DNA from: Falsigemmobacter faecalis
Lineage (GTDB): Bacteria; Pseudomonadota; Alphaproteobacteria; Rhodobacterales; Rhodobacteraceae
Reading direction: 5' to 3'
DNA: 64,000 nucleotides
Assembly (NCBI RefSeq): GCF_003863335.1
Contig: NZ_RRAZ01000017.1
Coordinates: 48,413-112,412, forward strand
In this document: piece by piece, positions 53,359 through 62,898 of the stretch
Layout of the letters: each line of letters begins with the position of its first letter
Position numbering within the stretch: the first letter of the stretch is position 1
Notes under the pieces: generated by a model
What the model was told of the DNA's origin: nothing
The model's database searches: none
What the model saw: the letters and a program-made list of their open reading frames with translations, nothing else
Made by a program: the position numbers and the translations under genes

Positions 53359-55335
53359 TCAGGCGGCAGCGCCGTCTTCGGCCAGGGTGAACAACCCGCG
53401 GCTGGCGCGCAGGATGCGGCCTTCACGCAGCAGGGTGCCAAAGGCGATCAGCGCCTCATCCCTGCTGAAACCGCGGGCTTCAAGCTCTGCCTCGCGCATC
53501 AGTTGCGGGCGGGTGAAGACCGGCTCCTCTGCGGAGGCCAGGATCGACTGAGCGGCAGTCTCCAGAAGCTCGGTTGCCGCATCAATCGAAAGACCCGGAG
53601 CACGGGCCGCCAGCGGCGCGGGGGCCACGGCTTCGGCAAGAACCGCCGAGCTGACCCGGCGCGGGCGCATCGGAGCGGCGGGAGCGGGGGCGGGGGCCGC
53701 GACGGCCGCGGGGGCCCGCTCAACGCGCTGCGACGAGACCAGCACCAGCGGCGCCACACGCCCCCCTGCTGCCGGACGGCCTGCTTCTTCGGCGCTGACC
53801 GCATCGGCCAGATCGTTGCGGTAGACCACCGTCTCATCCTTCGGTTCACGGCGCAGGCCCGGGATCATCCGCTCTGCCACGGTGGCCGCAACGGCCGCCT
53901 TCAGATGCGCGATGGTCGAGGTGCGGCGACGGGTGGCGGGCTCTTCCATTTCAGAGCCGACCTGACGGATCAGACGCTCCACCGAGACCTGTGCGACGGC
54001 GGCCGCAGGCGGCGCATCGGGGCGCTCGCGCAGCGGACGAAGCGGCGCGGGGCGTGCGGTGGCCGCACCGCTGCGCTCAGGGCGGCGCGGGCGGGCCGGA
54101 AGCGCGGTCTCAGCCTCTGCGGCGGCCTCTGCGGCGATCTCGGCAACGGGTGCCACTTCGGCCACGGCTTCTGCCACGCCAGGCGCCTCAGGCAGATGCA
54201 GGCGCGGCAGAGAGGCCGCCGGGGCCTCTTTCGTCTCCTCAAGCGCCCCCAGAAGCGAGGCGATCATGCTGTCCGTCTCTGCGCTGTCGCTGGTCGCCAC
54301 CGGAGCGTCTTCGCGCAGGATGCGGATGACACGGCGCGGAGGGCCGGGCTGCACCGGCGTCTCAGCAGCTGCCTGCGCGGTCATACGCGCAATCAGGCTT
54401 TGGACATCGGGGGAGGCCTCCGCCGCAGCGGCGGGGGGCACAGGTGCGACAGTGTCACGGGCCAGATCGTCACGGGCCTCTGCTTCAAAGCCTGCAAGGC
54501 TGCTTTCGAGCGCATCAAAGCTGAACCCGCTATCCGCAGCAGCTGCGGCATTTTCAGCTTCACGCGCGGCGCGGCGGGCGCGGCGGCGCTCCATCTGGCG
54601 GCTGCGGCGGCGGACTTCCCAGCCATTGGGGCTGTCAGCGGCGGCCTCTTCCTTTGCGGCTTCCGCCGGATCAGCGGCGACCGTATCGGACGGCGCTTCG
54701 GTCTGCAGCGCCTCAGCCTCTGCCAGCAGGCTGGCAGCGGTGCGGGAGCCCGCCGCAACAAGGTCTTCGCCCAGATCGCTTTCCGGGGCCAGATCCAGCG
54801 TCAGATCGGTCAGATCGGGCATTTCAGCCTCAATCGGGCCGGCAGAGATTTCCTCAGCTGCCCCAGCCTCATATGCGGCTTCTTCTGCGACCTCAGCATC
54901 GGCGTCGCGGGCCTGAGAGGCGGCGCGAAGACGCATCAGCCGCTCGGCCACGCTTTCACCGCCGGCTTCAGGCGCATCGACCGCCCGCAGCGCAGGACGC
55001 TGCGCCGGCAGTTCCGGCTGCGCGTCTTCAGCGGTATGCATGGTGATGCGCGGCTGAACATGCTCAGCCTCGGACGGATCTTCTTCGGCGCGCAGCACGA
55101 CGCTGTTCTCCGTCACCCGCGCCTCAACACGGCGCTGGATCTCGCGCTCGGCGATGCGGTGCAGCATGGCTGCATCGGGCTGCGGCGGCTCTGCGCCAAA
55201 GTAGCGGTCTTCTGACGCCAGATCGCGGAAATACTCCGCAATCGCCTTCATCGTGCCGAATGGGTCGTTAAACCCCTCCAATGTGCAGGAGAAGGTTCCG
55301 TAAGAAACCGTCAGAATACGGTTCTGTTGCACCAT
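53359..55335 (-). CDS. long Ala/Glu/Arg-rich protein with conserved ends (658 aa)
   Basis: The N-terminal 70 residues form a compact, conserved-looking domain: MVQQNRILTVSYGTFSCTLEGFNDPFGTMKAIAEYFRDLASEDRYFG. A long low-complexity middle (about residues 75-560) is dominated by Ala, Glu, Arg and Pro and is probably disordered or coiled. The C-terminal 80 residues are ordered again (ATELLETAAQSILASAEEPVFTRPQLMREAELEARGFSRDEALIAFGTLLREGRILR) and look like a small winged-helix or helical domain. I recall similar Rhodobacterales proteins with loose annotations, but cannot give a function. It is a single gene between two promoter regions. Confidence 0.85.
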   Translation of the reverse strand: MVQQNRILTVSYGTFSCTLEGFNDPFGTMKAIAEYFRDLASEDRYFGAEPPQPDAAMLHRIAEREIQRRVEARVTENSVVLRAEEDPSEAEHVQPRITMHTAEDAQPELPAQRPALRAVDAPEAGGESVAERLMRLRAASQARDADAEVAEEAAYEAGAAEEISAGPIEAEMPDLTDLTLDLAPESDLGEDLVAAGSRTAASLLAEAEALQTEAPSDTVAADPAEAAKEEAAADSPNGWEVRRRSRQMERRRARRAAREAENAAAAADSGFSFDALESSLAGFEAEARDDLARDTVAPVPPAAAAEASPDVQSLIARMTAQAAAETPVQPGPPRRVIRILREDAPVATSDSAETDSMIASLLGALEETKEAPAASLPRLHLPEAPGVAEAVAEVAPVAEIAAEAAAEAETALPARPRRPERSGAATARPAPLRPLRERPDAPPAAAVAQVSVERLIRQVGSEMEEPATRRRTSTIAHLKAAVAATVAERMIPGLRREPKDETVVYRNDLADAVSAEEAGRPAAGGRVAPLVLVSSQRVERAPAAVAAPAPAPAAPMRPRRVSSAVLAEAVAPAPLAARAPGLSIDAATELLETAAQSILASAEEPVFTRPQLMREAELEARGFSRDEALIAFGTLLREGRILRASRGLFTLAEDGAAA

Positions 55336-55460
55336 GACATTCTGCCTTCCGTCGGAACGAAATCCTTAACTCCCCCTGTTATGGCCTGCCTCCTGGGAGG
55401 CGGCGGGGCGAGAAAAAGGATTGTTCGTGGCCGAACTTGCCAAACTTTGCCTTAATTGAG

Positions 55461-56156
55461 ATGAGTTTTCCCATGGAAACGAAACTTGTCGAGTCCCTCC
55501 ATGGGATCACCCTGATCGGCGGCGGCCCTGTGCAGCCCGCCCTGATGACCGAAGCTCTGGCCCTCGCTCCCACTGTGGTTGCAGCGGACGGAGGGGCTGA
55601 TCGGGCAATAAAACTTGGGATTACACCCCATGCGGTGATCGGTGATCTGGACAGTCTGAGCCGTGCCGCACGCCAGCGGTTCGCCGACCGGTTGCACCGC
55701 ATCCCTGAGCAGTCTTCCACCGATTTCGACAAGGCGCTGCGCCACATTTCCGCCCCATTCTGCCTCTGCCTCGGCTTTTCGGGCGGCAGGGTTGATCACG
55801 CCCTCGCCGTCTTCAACTGCCTCGTGCAAAGGCCCGGGCGGCGGGCGCTGATTCTGTCGCCCTCAGATGTGGTTTTTGCAGCGCCTGCACAAACTGAGAT
55901 CCGGTTGTCGCTGCCGCCGCGCTGCCGGGTGTCGCTGTTTCCGATGGCGGCGGTCACCGGCACCTCCGCGGGGCTGCGCTGGCCGATTGAGGGGATCAGC
56001 TTCAGCCCGGCGGGGGCCATCGGCACCTCGAATATTGCGACCGCCCCCGAGGTCAGCCTGCGCTTTGATCAGCCAGGGATGCTGGTCATTCTGCCGCGCG
56101 CGCAGCTGCGGGCCGCGCTTTCTGCGCTCGGGACTGAACATGTTCGCGGAAAATGA
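55461..56156 (+). CDS. thiamine diphosphokinase
   Basis: A 231-aa enzyme that makes thiamine diphosphate from thiamine and ATP. Family motifs are TLIGGGPVQPALM, VAADGGADRAIKLGITPHAVIGDLDSL (the aspartates bind Mg2+), STDFDKALRHI and LGFSGGRVDHALAVFNCL. The start is uncertain between ATG 55461 and ATG 55473; the first gives the usual length before the glycine-rich strand. Its last 71 bases overlap the 3' end of the DMT transporter gene on the other strand. Confidence 0.92.
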   Translation: MSFPMETKLVESLHGITLIGGGPVQPALMTEALALAPTVVAADGGADRAIKLGITPHAVIGDLDSLSRAARQRFADRLHRIPEQSSTDFDKALRHISAPFCLCLGFSGGRVDHALAVFNCLVQRPGRRALILSPSDVVFAAPAQTEIRLSLPPRCRVSLFPMAAVTGTSAGLRWPIEGISFSPAGAIGTSNIATAPEVSLRFDQPGMLVILPRAQLRAALSALGTEHVRGK

Positions 56157-57021
56157 TGTAAAGCCCTGAGGCCACGATCACCCCGATCCCGCACCAGGTC
56201 AGAAAATCGGGGAAATCGCCAAAGACCGCCCAGGCCAGCGTCGCGGCGGAGACGATCTCCAGATAATGCAGCGGCGCAAGCACCGATGAGGCCGCAAAGC
56301 GGAAGGCATAGGTCATCATCATATGGCTGACTGTGGCCGCAACGCCGACGCCCGCAACCCAGGCCCAGGCAATGCCCTCAGGCATCATCGGGGCGAGATC
56401 GGGGATCTGCCACAGCGCCCCGGCCGCCAGCAGCGGCAGACAGATCAGCGCTGACATCCAGGCCGTGTGAAACTGCATCGCCTCAGGGGCCACATGCAGC
56501 GAGGCGGCGCGGGTGATCATCATATAGGCCGCAAAGCTGATCGCCGTGCCAACGGGCAGCAGCGCCACCAGACCAAATTCCGAAAACGAGGGCTGGATTA
56601 CCAGCAGCGCCCCCGCAAAACCCACCGCACAGGCGGCGATCCGGCGCGGGCCGACCCGCTCAGCAAAGAGCATCCATCCGGCCAGCAGAATGATGAAAGG
56701 CTCAACAAAAGCGATGGCCAGGGCATCGGCGATCGGCATGACCGCCACCGCCCGCACAAAGGTCAGCGTGGCGATGACCGAGGCCAGCGAGCGCCAGAAC
56801 ACCAGCTGCGCACCGCGACGGCTCAGCACCCGCGAAAACCGCCCGCTCATCAGCACCGGGGCCATCAGCGCGCCCTGCACCACATAACGCCCAAGCGTGA
56901 TGATCCCCACCGAGACCGTCGCCGTGGCCAGTTTCGAGCTGACATCGATCAGCGGCGCAAAGAGGCAAAAGCCCAGCATCAGAACAATCCCGGTCATCAC
57001 CCGGTCACCGGAACGCTGCAT
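56086..57021 (-). CDS. DMT-superfamily transporter (EamA family)
   Basis: A 311-aa exporter with ten hydrophobic helices in two EamA repeats. The first spans about residues 10-140 (TGIVLMLGFCLFAPLIDVSSKL through FVEPFIILLAGWMLFAERVGPRRIAACAVGFAGALLV). The second ends with LHYLEIVSAATLAWAVFGDFPDFLTWCGIGVIVASGLYIIFRE. The substrate is unknown. ATG 57021 with AGAGGGCAGG upstream is preferred; the longer frame has a hydrophilic unconserved head. The C-terminal tail is Arg/Ala-rich and coded within the overlap with the thiamine diphosphokinase gene. Confidence 0.9.
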   Translation of the reverse strand: MQRSGDRVMTGIVLMLGFCLFAPLIDVSSKLATATVSVGIITLGRYVVQGALMAPVLMSGRFSRVLSRRGAQLVFWRSLASVIATLTFVRAVAVMPIADALAIAFVEPFIILLAGWMLFAERVGPRRIAACAVGFAGALLVIQPSFSEFGLVALLPVGTAISFAAYMMITRAASLHVAPEAMQFHTAWMSALICLPLLAAGALWQIPDLAPMMPEGIAWAWVAGVGVAATVSHMMMTYAFRFAASSVLAPLHYLEIVSAATLAWAVFGDFPDFLTWCGIGVIVASGLYIIFREHVQSRAQKARPAAARAAE

Positions 57022-57091
57022 CGCCTGCCCTCTTTTACCTGCCCCCTCCGATGCATAGCCGCAGCGGCGCTTTGGTAAAGAGCGAAAGCGC

Positions 57092-57121
57092 AAATAAAAC
57101 GGCAGCCCCGAAGGGCTGCCG
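57092..57121 (-). terminator. terminator of the Liv-type operon
   Basis: A nine-base perfect stem (57100-57108 with 57113-57121) with a four-base loop. On the minus strand it is followed by TTTTATTTG. It lies 20 bases past the livK stop and closes the six-gene operon. Confidence 0.9.
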
Positions 57122-57141
57122 CGCAGGTGCTTTCCCGAAGA

Positions 57142-58311
57142 TCAGAGCGCTTCGCGCGCGATCAGATGCCACATGCCGTCACGGACGATCGAAATGGTCA
57201 CCTCATTGGCGCCCTGATGATTGTCGGCGGTGTATTTCATATGCATGTCGGTCAGCTCATCATGATAATCGAGCGATTCCATCCCCGCGAGGAAGGTCTC
57301 CTGGTTCAGGTCTTTGCCCGCCGCTTCCAGAGCGCGCACCACCAGATCGGCGGTGGTATAGCCCAGCATCGCAAAGCCGGTCGCGGGCTGGCCGTATTTC
57401 TCTTCATAGGCCTTGATGAAAGCGGCCGGAACCGGATCGGCTTTGCGCGGCTGCAGATCCACCCAGCCTGCGGCAGCATAAAGCCCGTCGGTGACGCCAC
57501 CGGGGACGGCGGCCACGGCCTCAAGGAAGCCCGCAGAGGTCGCGAGGAACTTCACATCGGTCCAGCCCAGCTGTTTGGCGGTGCCGACCACGGTGATGCC
57601 TGCGCGCACGCCCAGCGCCATGGTGACGATTTCACAGCCATCGGCCTTCAGCTTTTGCACCGCGCCCACGAAATCCTGCTCATCGGGTTTGTGGGTGGTC
57701 TCAGAGACAAACTCCAGACCCAGCTCTGCCGCCTTTTCTTTGGTAGCCGAAGAGATCTCGGTGCCGAAATCCGTCGGCAGATACATCGTGCAGACTTTTT
57801 TCAGCCCGGTCTCTTTGGCGAGATAGCGCAGCCCCGCCACGGTCTGATCGTAATAGCTGGAGAAGCCGGTGAATTTGGTCTTGAAGTTGTCATGTGGCAA
57901 CATCTCCCGCGCCGCGGTCAGCGGGTTGATGTTAAAGACGCCCTTGGGGTCCATCACCTGAAAGCCCGCAAGGTTATGCGGCGTGCCCAGCGACTGGATC
58001 ATCGCGAAGACTTTGTCGCGGTTGACCAGCTTGTTATAGGCCTGGGTCGCGCGGGGCAGCTGATAGCCCATGTCTTCAGCGATGAATTTGATCTGGCGGC
58101 CATGCACGCCCCCCGCGGCATTGGCCTGCGCAAAGCGCAAAGAGGCGCCGTTCATCGCGGGCACGCCGATGGCGGCGAAGATCCCCGACATATCATTGAC
58201 CGAGCCGATCACGACTTCACTGTCGCTCACGCCCTGGGTCTGTGCATAGGCCGCCTGGGACAGGCCCAGAGCCAGCACGGCGGTTGCTACTGCCTTCATG
58301 GTCCGTTTCAT
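57142..58311 (-). CDS. livK: HAAT-family ABC substrate-binding protein (LivK-like)
   Basis: A 389-aa periplasmic binding protein. The signal peptide MKRTMKAVATAVLALGLSQAAYAQ is followed by GVSDSEVVIGSVNDMSGIFAAIGVPAMNGASLRFAQANAAGGVHGRQIKFI, the usual start of type I Liv-binders. Other blocks are MYLPTDFGTEISSATKEKAAELGLEFV and GFAMLGYTTADLVVRALEAAG. GGAGGACGGA precedes ATG 58311. It is the last gene of the operon, 45 bases after the acyl-CoA synthetase. The ligand is probably an organic or aromatic acid rather than leucine, inferred from the operon partner. Confidence 0.93.
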   Translation of the reverse strand: MKRTMKAVATAVLALGLSQAAYAQTQGVSDSEVVIGSVNDMSGIFAAIGVPAMNGASLRFAQANAAGGVHGRQIKFIAEDMGYQLPRATQAYNKLVNRDKVFAMIQSLGTPHNLAGFQVMDPKGVFNINPLTAAREMLPHDNFKTKFTGFSSYYDQTVAGLRYLAKETGLKKVCTMYLPTDFGTEISSATKEKAAELGLEFVSETTHKPDEQDFVGAVQKLKADGCEIVTMALGVRAGITVVGTAKQLGWTDVKFLATSAGFLEAVAAVPGGVTDGLYAAAGWVDLQPRKADPVPAAFIKAYEEKYGQPATGFAMLGYTTADLVVRALEAAGKDLNQETFLAGMESLDYHDELTDMHMKYTADNHQGANEVTISIVRDGMWHLIAREAL

Positions 58312-58356
58312 TCCGTCCTCCCTGCTGCGGTGCCCTCCCGAGGCTTCCGCATCCAT

Positions 58357-60243
58357 TCAATACATCTCGTCGATCAGTCCCTTGTGCTTCTTCTCCACGA
58401 AGCTGCGCTTGAGCTTCATGGTGGCGGTCAACTCGTCGTCTTCAGCCGTCAGCAAAACATCGATCAGGCGGAAATCCTTGATCTGCTCGACACGGGCGAA
58501 TTCTTTGTTCACGGCATCAACTTCGGTGCGGATCAGCGCCTGCACCTCTTCGGTGCGGGTCAGCGAGGCGAAGTCGGAATAGAAGACCTTATGGGTCTGG
58601 GCGTATTTCTCGACATTCTCCTGATCGATCATAACCAGCGCGGTCAGATATTTGCGCCGGTCGCCGATGATCACCGCATCCGAGATGTAATGGCTGAACT
58701 TCAGCCGGCTTTCGATCTCAGCCGGGGTGATGTTCTTGCCGCCCGCCGTGATGATGATGTCCTTGAGGCGCCCGGTGACCGAGAGATAGCCCTGCGCATC
58801 AATCTGCCCGATATCCCCGGTCCTGAGCCAGCCGTCTGCGGTAAAGGTCTCGGCGGTTTTCTCCGGCAGGTTCAGATAGCCTTTGAAATTCGCCAGCGCC
58901 TTTGTCTGGATTTCACCGTCTTCAGCAATCCGCAGCTCCACCCCCGGCATCGCCTGGCCGACTGAGCCATGCTTTTCCATCCCGGGGCGGTTCACGGTGC
59001 AATTGGCGGCGTTTTCCGTCATGCCGTAGCCCTCATAGACCGGCACGCCGATGGCGCGGTACCATTTGATCAGCGCGGGGCTGATCGGGGCCGCGCCTGA
59101 AATCCCCTGCTGCAGCCGGTCAAGCCCCAGAAGCTGGCGCAGATTGCGAAAGACCAGAAGATCTGCCGCGCCAATGGCCAGGCGCTGCGCCGGGTTCGGC
59201 GCTTTGCCCGCCGCCTGCAGATCGGCGCGCAGCATCCCCGCCTTCATCGCCAGCTCAAAGGCTTTGCGCCCGGTCCAGGTCGCCTCCTGCGCCAGGATCA
59301 GCACGCGGGAATAGATCTTCTCCCAGACCCGCGGCACGGCTGAGAAGGTCTGCGGGCTGACCTCGCGCAGATTGTCAAAGACCGTCTCGGTGCTCTCGGC
59401 AAAATTCACGATGGAGCGCGCCGCCAGCGGGAAATAGGCCGAGTTATCACGCTCAAAGATATGACAAAGCGGCAGGAAGCACAGCTGCTCTGCCCCCGGC
59501 TTGACCGCCAGATTGCACAGCCCGCCGTGGATGGCGTGGATGATATTTTCATGGGTCAGCATCGCGCCCTTGGGCGGACCGGTGGTGCCTGAGGTATAGA
59601 TCAGCAGCGCCACATCCTCAGCGCGGTTGAGGTCAATCTCCGCCTCAAAGAACCCCGGCTTTGCTGCCTCACAACTGCGGCCCAGCTCATAAAGCTGCTC
59701 AAGGAAAAGAAAACGATCCCCCGTCAGGGCATGCAGCCCCTCGTCTTCGAGAATGATGACCTTTTCAACGCCCGGTGCGCCGTCCGGGATTTCGAGGAAT
59801 TTATCAAGCTGCTCTTCGTTTTCGACCACCAGAAAACGGCAGCGGCTGTCGGTCAGGATATAGCCCAGCTGGCTGGCCGAATCGGTGGTATAGACCCCCG
59901 AGGAGACGCCCCCCATACATTGCACGCCCTGATCGATATAGAGCCATTCTTTGCGGTCTTCGGACAGGATCTGCACCACATCGCCGCGCTGCATCCCAAG
60001 GCTGCGCAGGGCAAGACCGATCCATCTGGCATGGGTGTAATACTCCCCCCAGGTGAATTCCTTCCAGATGCCTAAATGCTTTTCGCGATGCGCCACCGCA
60101 TCAGGGACCTCCTGCGCGCGCTGGCGAAACAGCGTCGAGAGCGTGGCGCAGCCGTCCACCATCAGCGGGCGCTGGCTGCTGTCTTCATTGATCGAGATGC
60201 CTTTGACGCTGCGCATTTTCGGCAGGGTTTGATTCAGAGACAT
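58357..60243 (-). CDS. AMP-binding acyl-CoA synthetase
   Basis: A 628-aa ANL-superfamily ligase of the long-chain fatty-acyl type. The AMP signature is ALLIYTSGTTGPPKGAMLTHENI (about residues 178-200). GYGMTENAANCTVN, DGWLRTGDIGQIDAQGYLSVTGRLKDIIITAGGKNITPAEIE and the C-terminal VMIDQENVEKYAQ region follow. The ATG at 60243 has GGAGGTGAGC upstream. It sits two bases after livF, inside the ABC importer operon, so it probably activates the imported acid to its CoA ester at once. Confidence 0.94.
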   Translation of the reverse strand: MSLNQTLPKMRSVKGISINEDSSQRPLMVDGCATLSTLFRQRAQEVPDAVAHREKHLGIWKEFTWGEYYTHARWIGLALRSLGMQRGDVVQILSEDRKEWLYIDQGVQCMGGVSSGVYTTDSASQLGYILTDSRCRFLVVENEEQLDKFLEIPDGAPGVEKVIILEDEGLHALTGDRFLFLEQLYELGRSCEAAKPGFFEAEIDLNRAEDVALLIYTSGTTGPPKGAMLTHENIIHAIHGGLCNLAVKPGAEQLCFLPLCHIFERDNSAYFPLAARSIVNFAESTETVFDNLREVSPQTFSAVPRVWEKIYSRVLILAQEATWTGRKAFELAMKAGMLRADLQAAGKAPNPAQRLAIGAADLLVFRNLRQLLGLDRLQQGISGAAPISPALIKWYRAIGVPVYEGYGMTENAANCTVNRPGMEKHGSVGQAMPGVELRIAEDGEIQTKALANFKGYLNLPEKTAETFTADGWLRTGDIGQIDAQGYLSVTGRLKDIIITAGGKNITPAEIESRLKFSHYISDAVIIGDRRKYLTALVMIDQENVEKYAQTHKVFYSDFASLTRTEEVQALIRTEVDAVNKEFARVEQIKDFRLIDVLLTAEDDELTATMKLKRSFVEKKHKGLIDEMY

Positions 60244-60245
60244 GC

Positions 60246-61019
60246 TCACCTCCAGGTCTTGCGGCGCTTCCAGCGGCGTTCACCGCGGGCACCTTCATTG
60301 GCATGGCCCAGATAGAAGCTCTGAATGTCCTCGGATTCCGCCAGCCGCGCGGCTGAGCCGTTCATCACGATACGCCCCAGCTCCAGCACATAGCCATCAT
60401 CGGCCAGATCCAGCGCCACGGCGGCGTTTTGCTCGACCAGCATCATGGTGACGCCCTCATCTTTATTGAGACGGCGCAGGATGGCGAAAATCTCCTGGGT
60501 CAGCAGCGGCGAAAGCCCCAGCGAAGGCTCATCGAGCAGCATGAGTTTCGGCCGCAGCATCAGCCCCCGCCCGATGGCCAGCATCTGCTGCTGCCCGCCC
60601 GAAAGCGTGCCCGCCTCCTGGGCGCGGCGCTCGGCCAGGATCGGGAAATAGGTGAAAACCATCTCACGGTCGCGGGCGATCTCGGCCTTATCGCGGCGCC
60701 GGTAGGCCCCGAGGGTCAGGTTCTCATCCACCGTCAGCAGCGGAAAGACCTCACGCCCTTCCGGAACATGGACGATACCGGCCTCAACCACGCGGTGGGG
60801 TTCCAACCCGCTGACCCGCTCACCCTCAAGCAAAATCTCGCCTTTTTCGGCATTCATAATGCCCGAAATGGTCTTCAGAAGCGTGGTTTTGCCCGCCCCA
60901 TTGGCCCCCAGAACGGTGACCACCCTGCCCCGCGCCACGCTGAGCGAGACACCGCGCAGCGCCATGATCGGGCCGTAAAAGGTCTCAAGGTTGCGGATTT
61001 CCAGCAGCGGTGTGCTCAT
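60246..61019 (-). CDS. livF: HAAT-family ABC transporter ATPase (LivF-like)
   Basis: A 257-aa ATPase. Walker A is GANGAGKTT (about 34-42), the signature is LSGGQQQMLAIGRGL, and Walker B is LMLLDEPSLGLSP. The LivF marks HVPEGREVFPLLTVDENL and MMLVEQN are present. A basic tail (GERRWKRRKTWR) extends beyond the usual end. It overlaps livG by four bases. Confidence 0.95.
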   Translation of the reverse strand: MSTPLLEIRNLETFYGPIMALRGVSLSVARGRVVTVLGANGAGKTTLLKTISGIMNAEKGEILLEGERVSGLEPHRVVEAGIVHVPEGREVFPLLTVDENLTLGAYRRRDKAEIARDREMVFTYFPILAERRAQEAGTLSGGQQQMLAIGRGLMLRPKLMLLDEPSLGLSPLLTQEIFAILRRLNKDEGVTMMLVEQNAAVALDLADDGYVLELGRIVMNGSAARLAESEDIQSFYLGHANEGARGERRWKRRKTWR

Positions 61020-61816
61020 TGACGCTCTCCGCTGGCTGAGGCGGTTTTCGACACCGCACTGGTCCCGAGATAGGCCGCGATCACTGCCGGGTCAGACTGC
61101 ACCTGCGCGGGCGTGCCCTCAGCGATCTTTTTGCCGCCATCGAGGGCCACGACCCGGTCACAGACCCGCGCGACAAGGCCCATGTCATGCTCGACCATCA
61201 CAACGGTGATCCCCATCTGGCGGCGAATATCGTCAATCCACCAGCGCATGTTCTGCGTCTCTTCAACCGAGAGGCCGGATGCCGGCTCATCGAGCAGCAA
61301 AAGCCGCGGCTTGGTGGCCAGCGCCCGCCCGAGTTCCACCACCTTGCGGATGCCGTAAGGCAGCCCCGCAATGCGCTGGTCGCGGTAGGGCTGCAGATCA
61401 AGGAAATCGATGACCTCCTCCACCGCCTCGCGATGCGCGCGCTCCTCGGCGCGGACGCGGGGGGTAAAGAAGATATTCTCCAGCGCACTTGTGCTGCGGT
61501 GGCGGTGCCTTCCCACCAGCAGGTTCTGAAGCACCGTCGCCTGGTGAAACAGCTCAATATTCTGAAAGGTGCGCGCCACACCCAGGGCCGGAACGGCATG
61601 GGAGGGACGGGCCAGCAGGTCCTGGCCGTCAAAGCGGATCGAGCCGGAGGCCGGGGTGTAAAACCGCGAAATCAGGTTAAAGACCGTCGATTTGCCGGCA
61701 CCGTTCGGCCCCACCAGGGCGAAAACCTCGCCCTCTTTGACCGAGAGGTTCAGCGCGTTCACCGCCGTCAGCCCGCCGAATTTCAGGGTGACGTCTTTTA
61801 ATTCCAAAAGGCTCAC
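61016..61816 (-). CDS. livG: HAAT-family ABC transporter ATPase (LivG-like)
   Basis: A 266-aa ATPase. Walker A is GPNGAGKST, the Q-loop region is GVARTFQNIELFHQATVLQNLLVG, and Walker B is RLLLLDEPASGLSVEET. The LivG end VVALDGGKKIAEGTPAQVQSDPAVIAAYLG is present. The ABC signature LSGGQ is replaced by LPYGIRKVVELGRAL, as in the LivG branch. It overlaps livM and livF by four bases each. Confidence 0.95.
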   Translation of the reverse strand: MSLLELKDVTLKFGGLTAVNALNLSVKEGEVFALVGPNGAGKSTVFNLISRFYTPASGSIRFDGQDLLARPSHAVPALGVARTFQNIELFHQATVLQNLLVGRHRHRSTSALENIFFTPRVRAEERAHREAVEEVIDFLDLQPYRDQRIAGLPYGIRKVVELGRALATKPRLLLLDEPASGLSVEETQNMRWWIDDIRRQMGITVVMVEHDMGLVARVCDRVVALDGGKKIAEGTPAQVQSDPAVIAAYLGTSAVSKTASASGERQ

Positions 61817-62895
61817 CGCAGACGCTCCGTTTTCAGATAGGATTTCTGGCGCTTGAACATGTCCTTACGCGCAAAGGGAAACAATTCTGCCCATGTGCGT
61901 ATTTTCAGCCAGCGTCCATAAAGCCCCATCGGCTCAAACAGGATGAAGAGGATCAGCAGGAAGCCAAAGACCCCGGTCTCCAGCCCCGGAACCGACATCC
62001 CCCGCCCAAAAGACGAGGTCAGGATCGACAACAGCTGCGGCAGGAAGGCCACCACCACCGCGCCAAGGAAGGCGCCGTGAATAAAGCCAAGACCACCGAC
62101 CACCACCATCATCACCAGCTGAATGGCGATCAGGAAGTTGAAGGTCTCATTGTTGAAGGCCCCCGCAAAGAGCCCCATCAGCGCTCCACCAAGACCCGCA
62201 ATCGCGCAGGACAGCCCAAAAGCCATGGTCTTGGTGCGCGCGATATCAACCCCCATGGCCTGGGCCGAGATTTCACTGTCGCGCACCGCCGCAAAGCTGC
62301 GCCCCAGCGGCGAGCGCAGGATATTGCGGTAGGCCCAGGTCACGCCCAGCACCACCACCAGCACCATCCAGTAGTAATAATCCGGCGTAGACCACCGATC
62401 GATCACCAGCCCTAAGATATTGATTTCCGGCGCATATTTCCCGTTCACGCCCCCCGTCCAGGGCGCCAGCAGCACGATCAGGTCATCGGCCAGAATCGCC
62501 AGGGCCAGGGTGGCAATCGCCAGATAGACCCCATGCAGCTTCAGCGCCGGAATGGCGATCAGCCCGCCGATCACCCCGGTGATGACTCCCGCCAGCAGGA
62601 AAGCGACAATAAAGGGCACCCCCGCTTCCATCATCAGCACACAGGCATAGCAGCCAAGCGCCATGAAAGCCGAATGCCCCAGGCTCACTTGCCCCGTCTG
62701 CCCGGTCAGCAGCATCAGCCCCAGACCCGAGACACTCCAGATCAGCACATTGGTCATCTCACCGATGAAGAACTCATCGAGCAGCAAGGGCAGCCCCATG
62801 GCAAAAACCAACAGCGCCAGATACAGCCCCCGCTTCCACCAATCGGGAAAGAGGTCGATATCGGTGTCGTAATTCGTCTTGAAGTGAAACCGCAT
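61813..62895 (-). CDS. livM: HAAT-family ABC transporter permease (LivM-like)
   Basis: A 360-aa permease with about eight to ten hydrophobic helices. The N-terminal segment is hydrophilic (MRFHFKTNYDTDIDLFPDWWKRG). The LivM core reads TGQTGQVSLGHSAFMALGCYA, YRNILRSPLGRSFAAVRDSEISAQAMGVDIARTKTMAFGLS and GGLGFIHGAFLGAVVVAFLPQ. It starts three bases after livH and overlaps livG by four. Confidence 0.95.
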   Translation of the reverse strand: MRFHFKTNYDTDIDLFPDWWKRGLYLALLVFAMGLPLLLDEFFIGEMTNVLIWSVSGLGLMLLTGQTGQVSLGHSAFMALGCYACVLMMEAGVPFIVAFLLAGVITGVIGGLIAIPALKLHGVYLAIATLALAILADDLIVLLAPWTGGVNGKYAPEINILGLVIDRWSTPDYYYWMVLVVVLGVTWAYRNILRSPLGRSFAAVRDSEISAQAMGVDIARTKTMAFGLSCAIAGLGGALMGLFAGAFNNETFNFLIAIQLVMMVVVGGLGFIHGAFLGAVVVAFLPQLLSILTSSFGRGMSVPGLETGVFGFLLILFILFEPMGLYGRWLKIRTWAELFPFARKDMFKRQKSYLKTERLR

Positions 62896-62898
62896 CGC

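Noticed and set aside
57127..58965. 612-codon plus-strand frame
   Set aside because: Shadow of livK and the acyl-CoA synthetase, both of which are certain.
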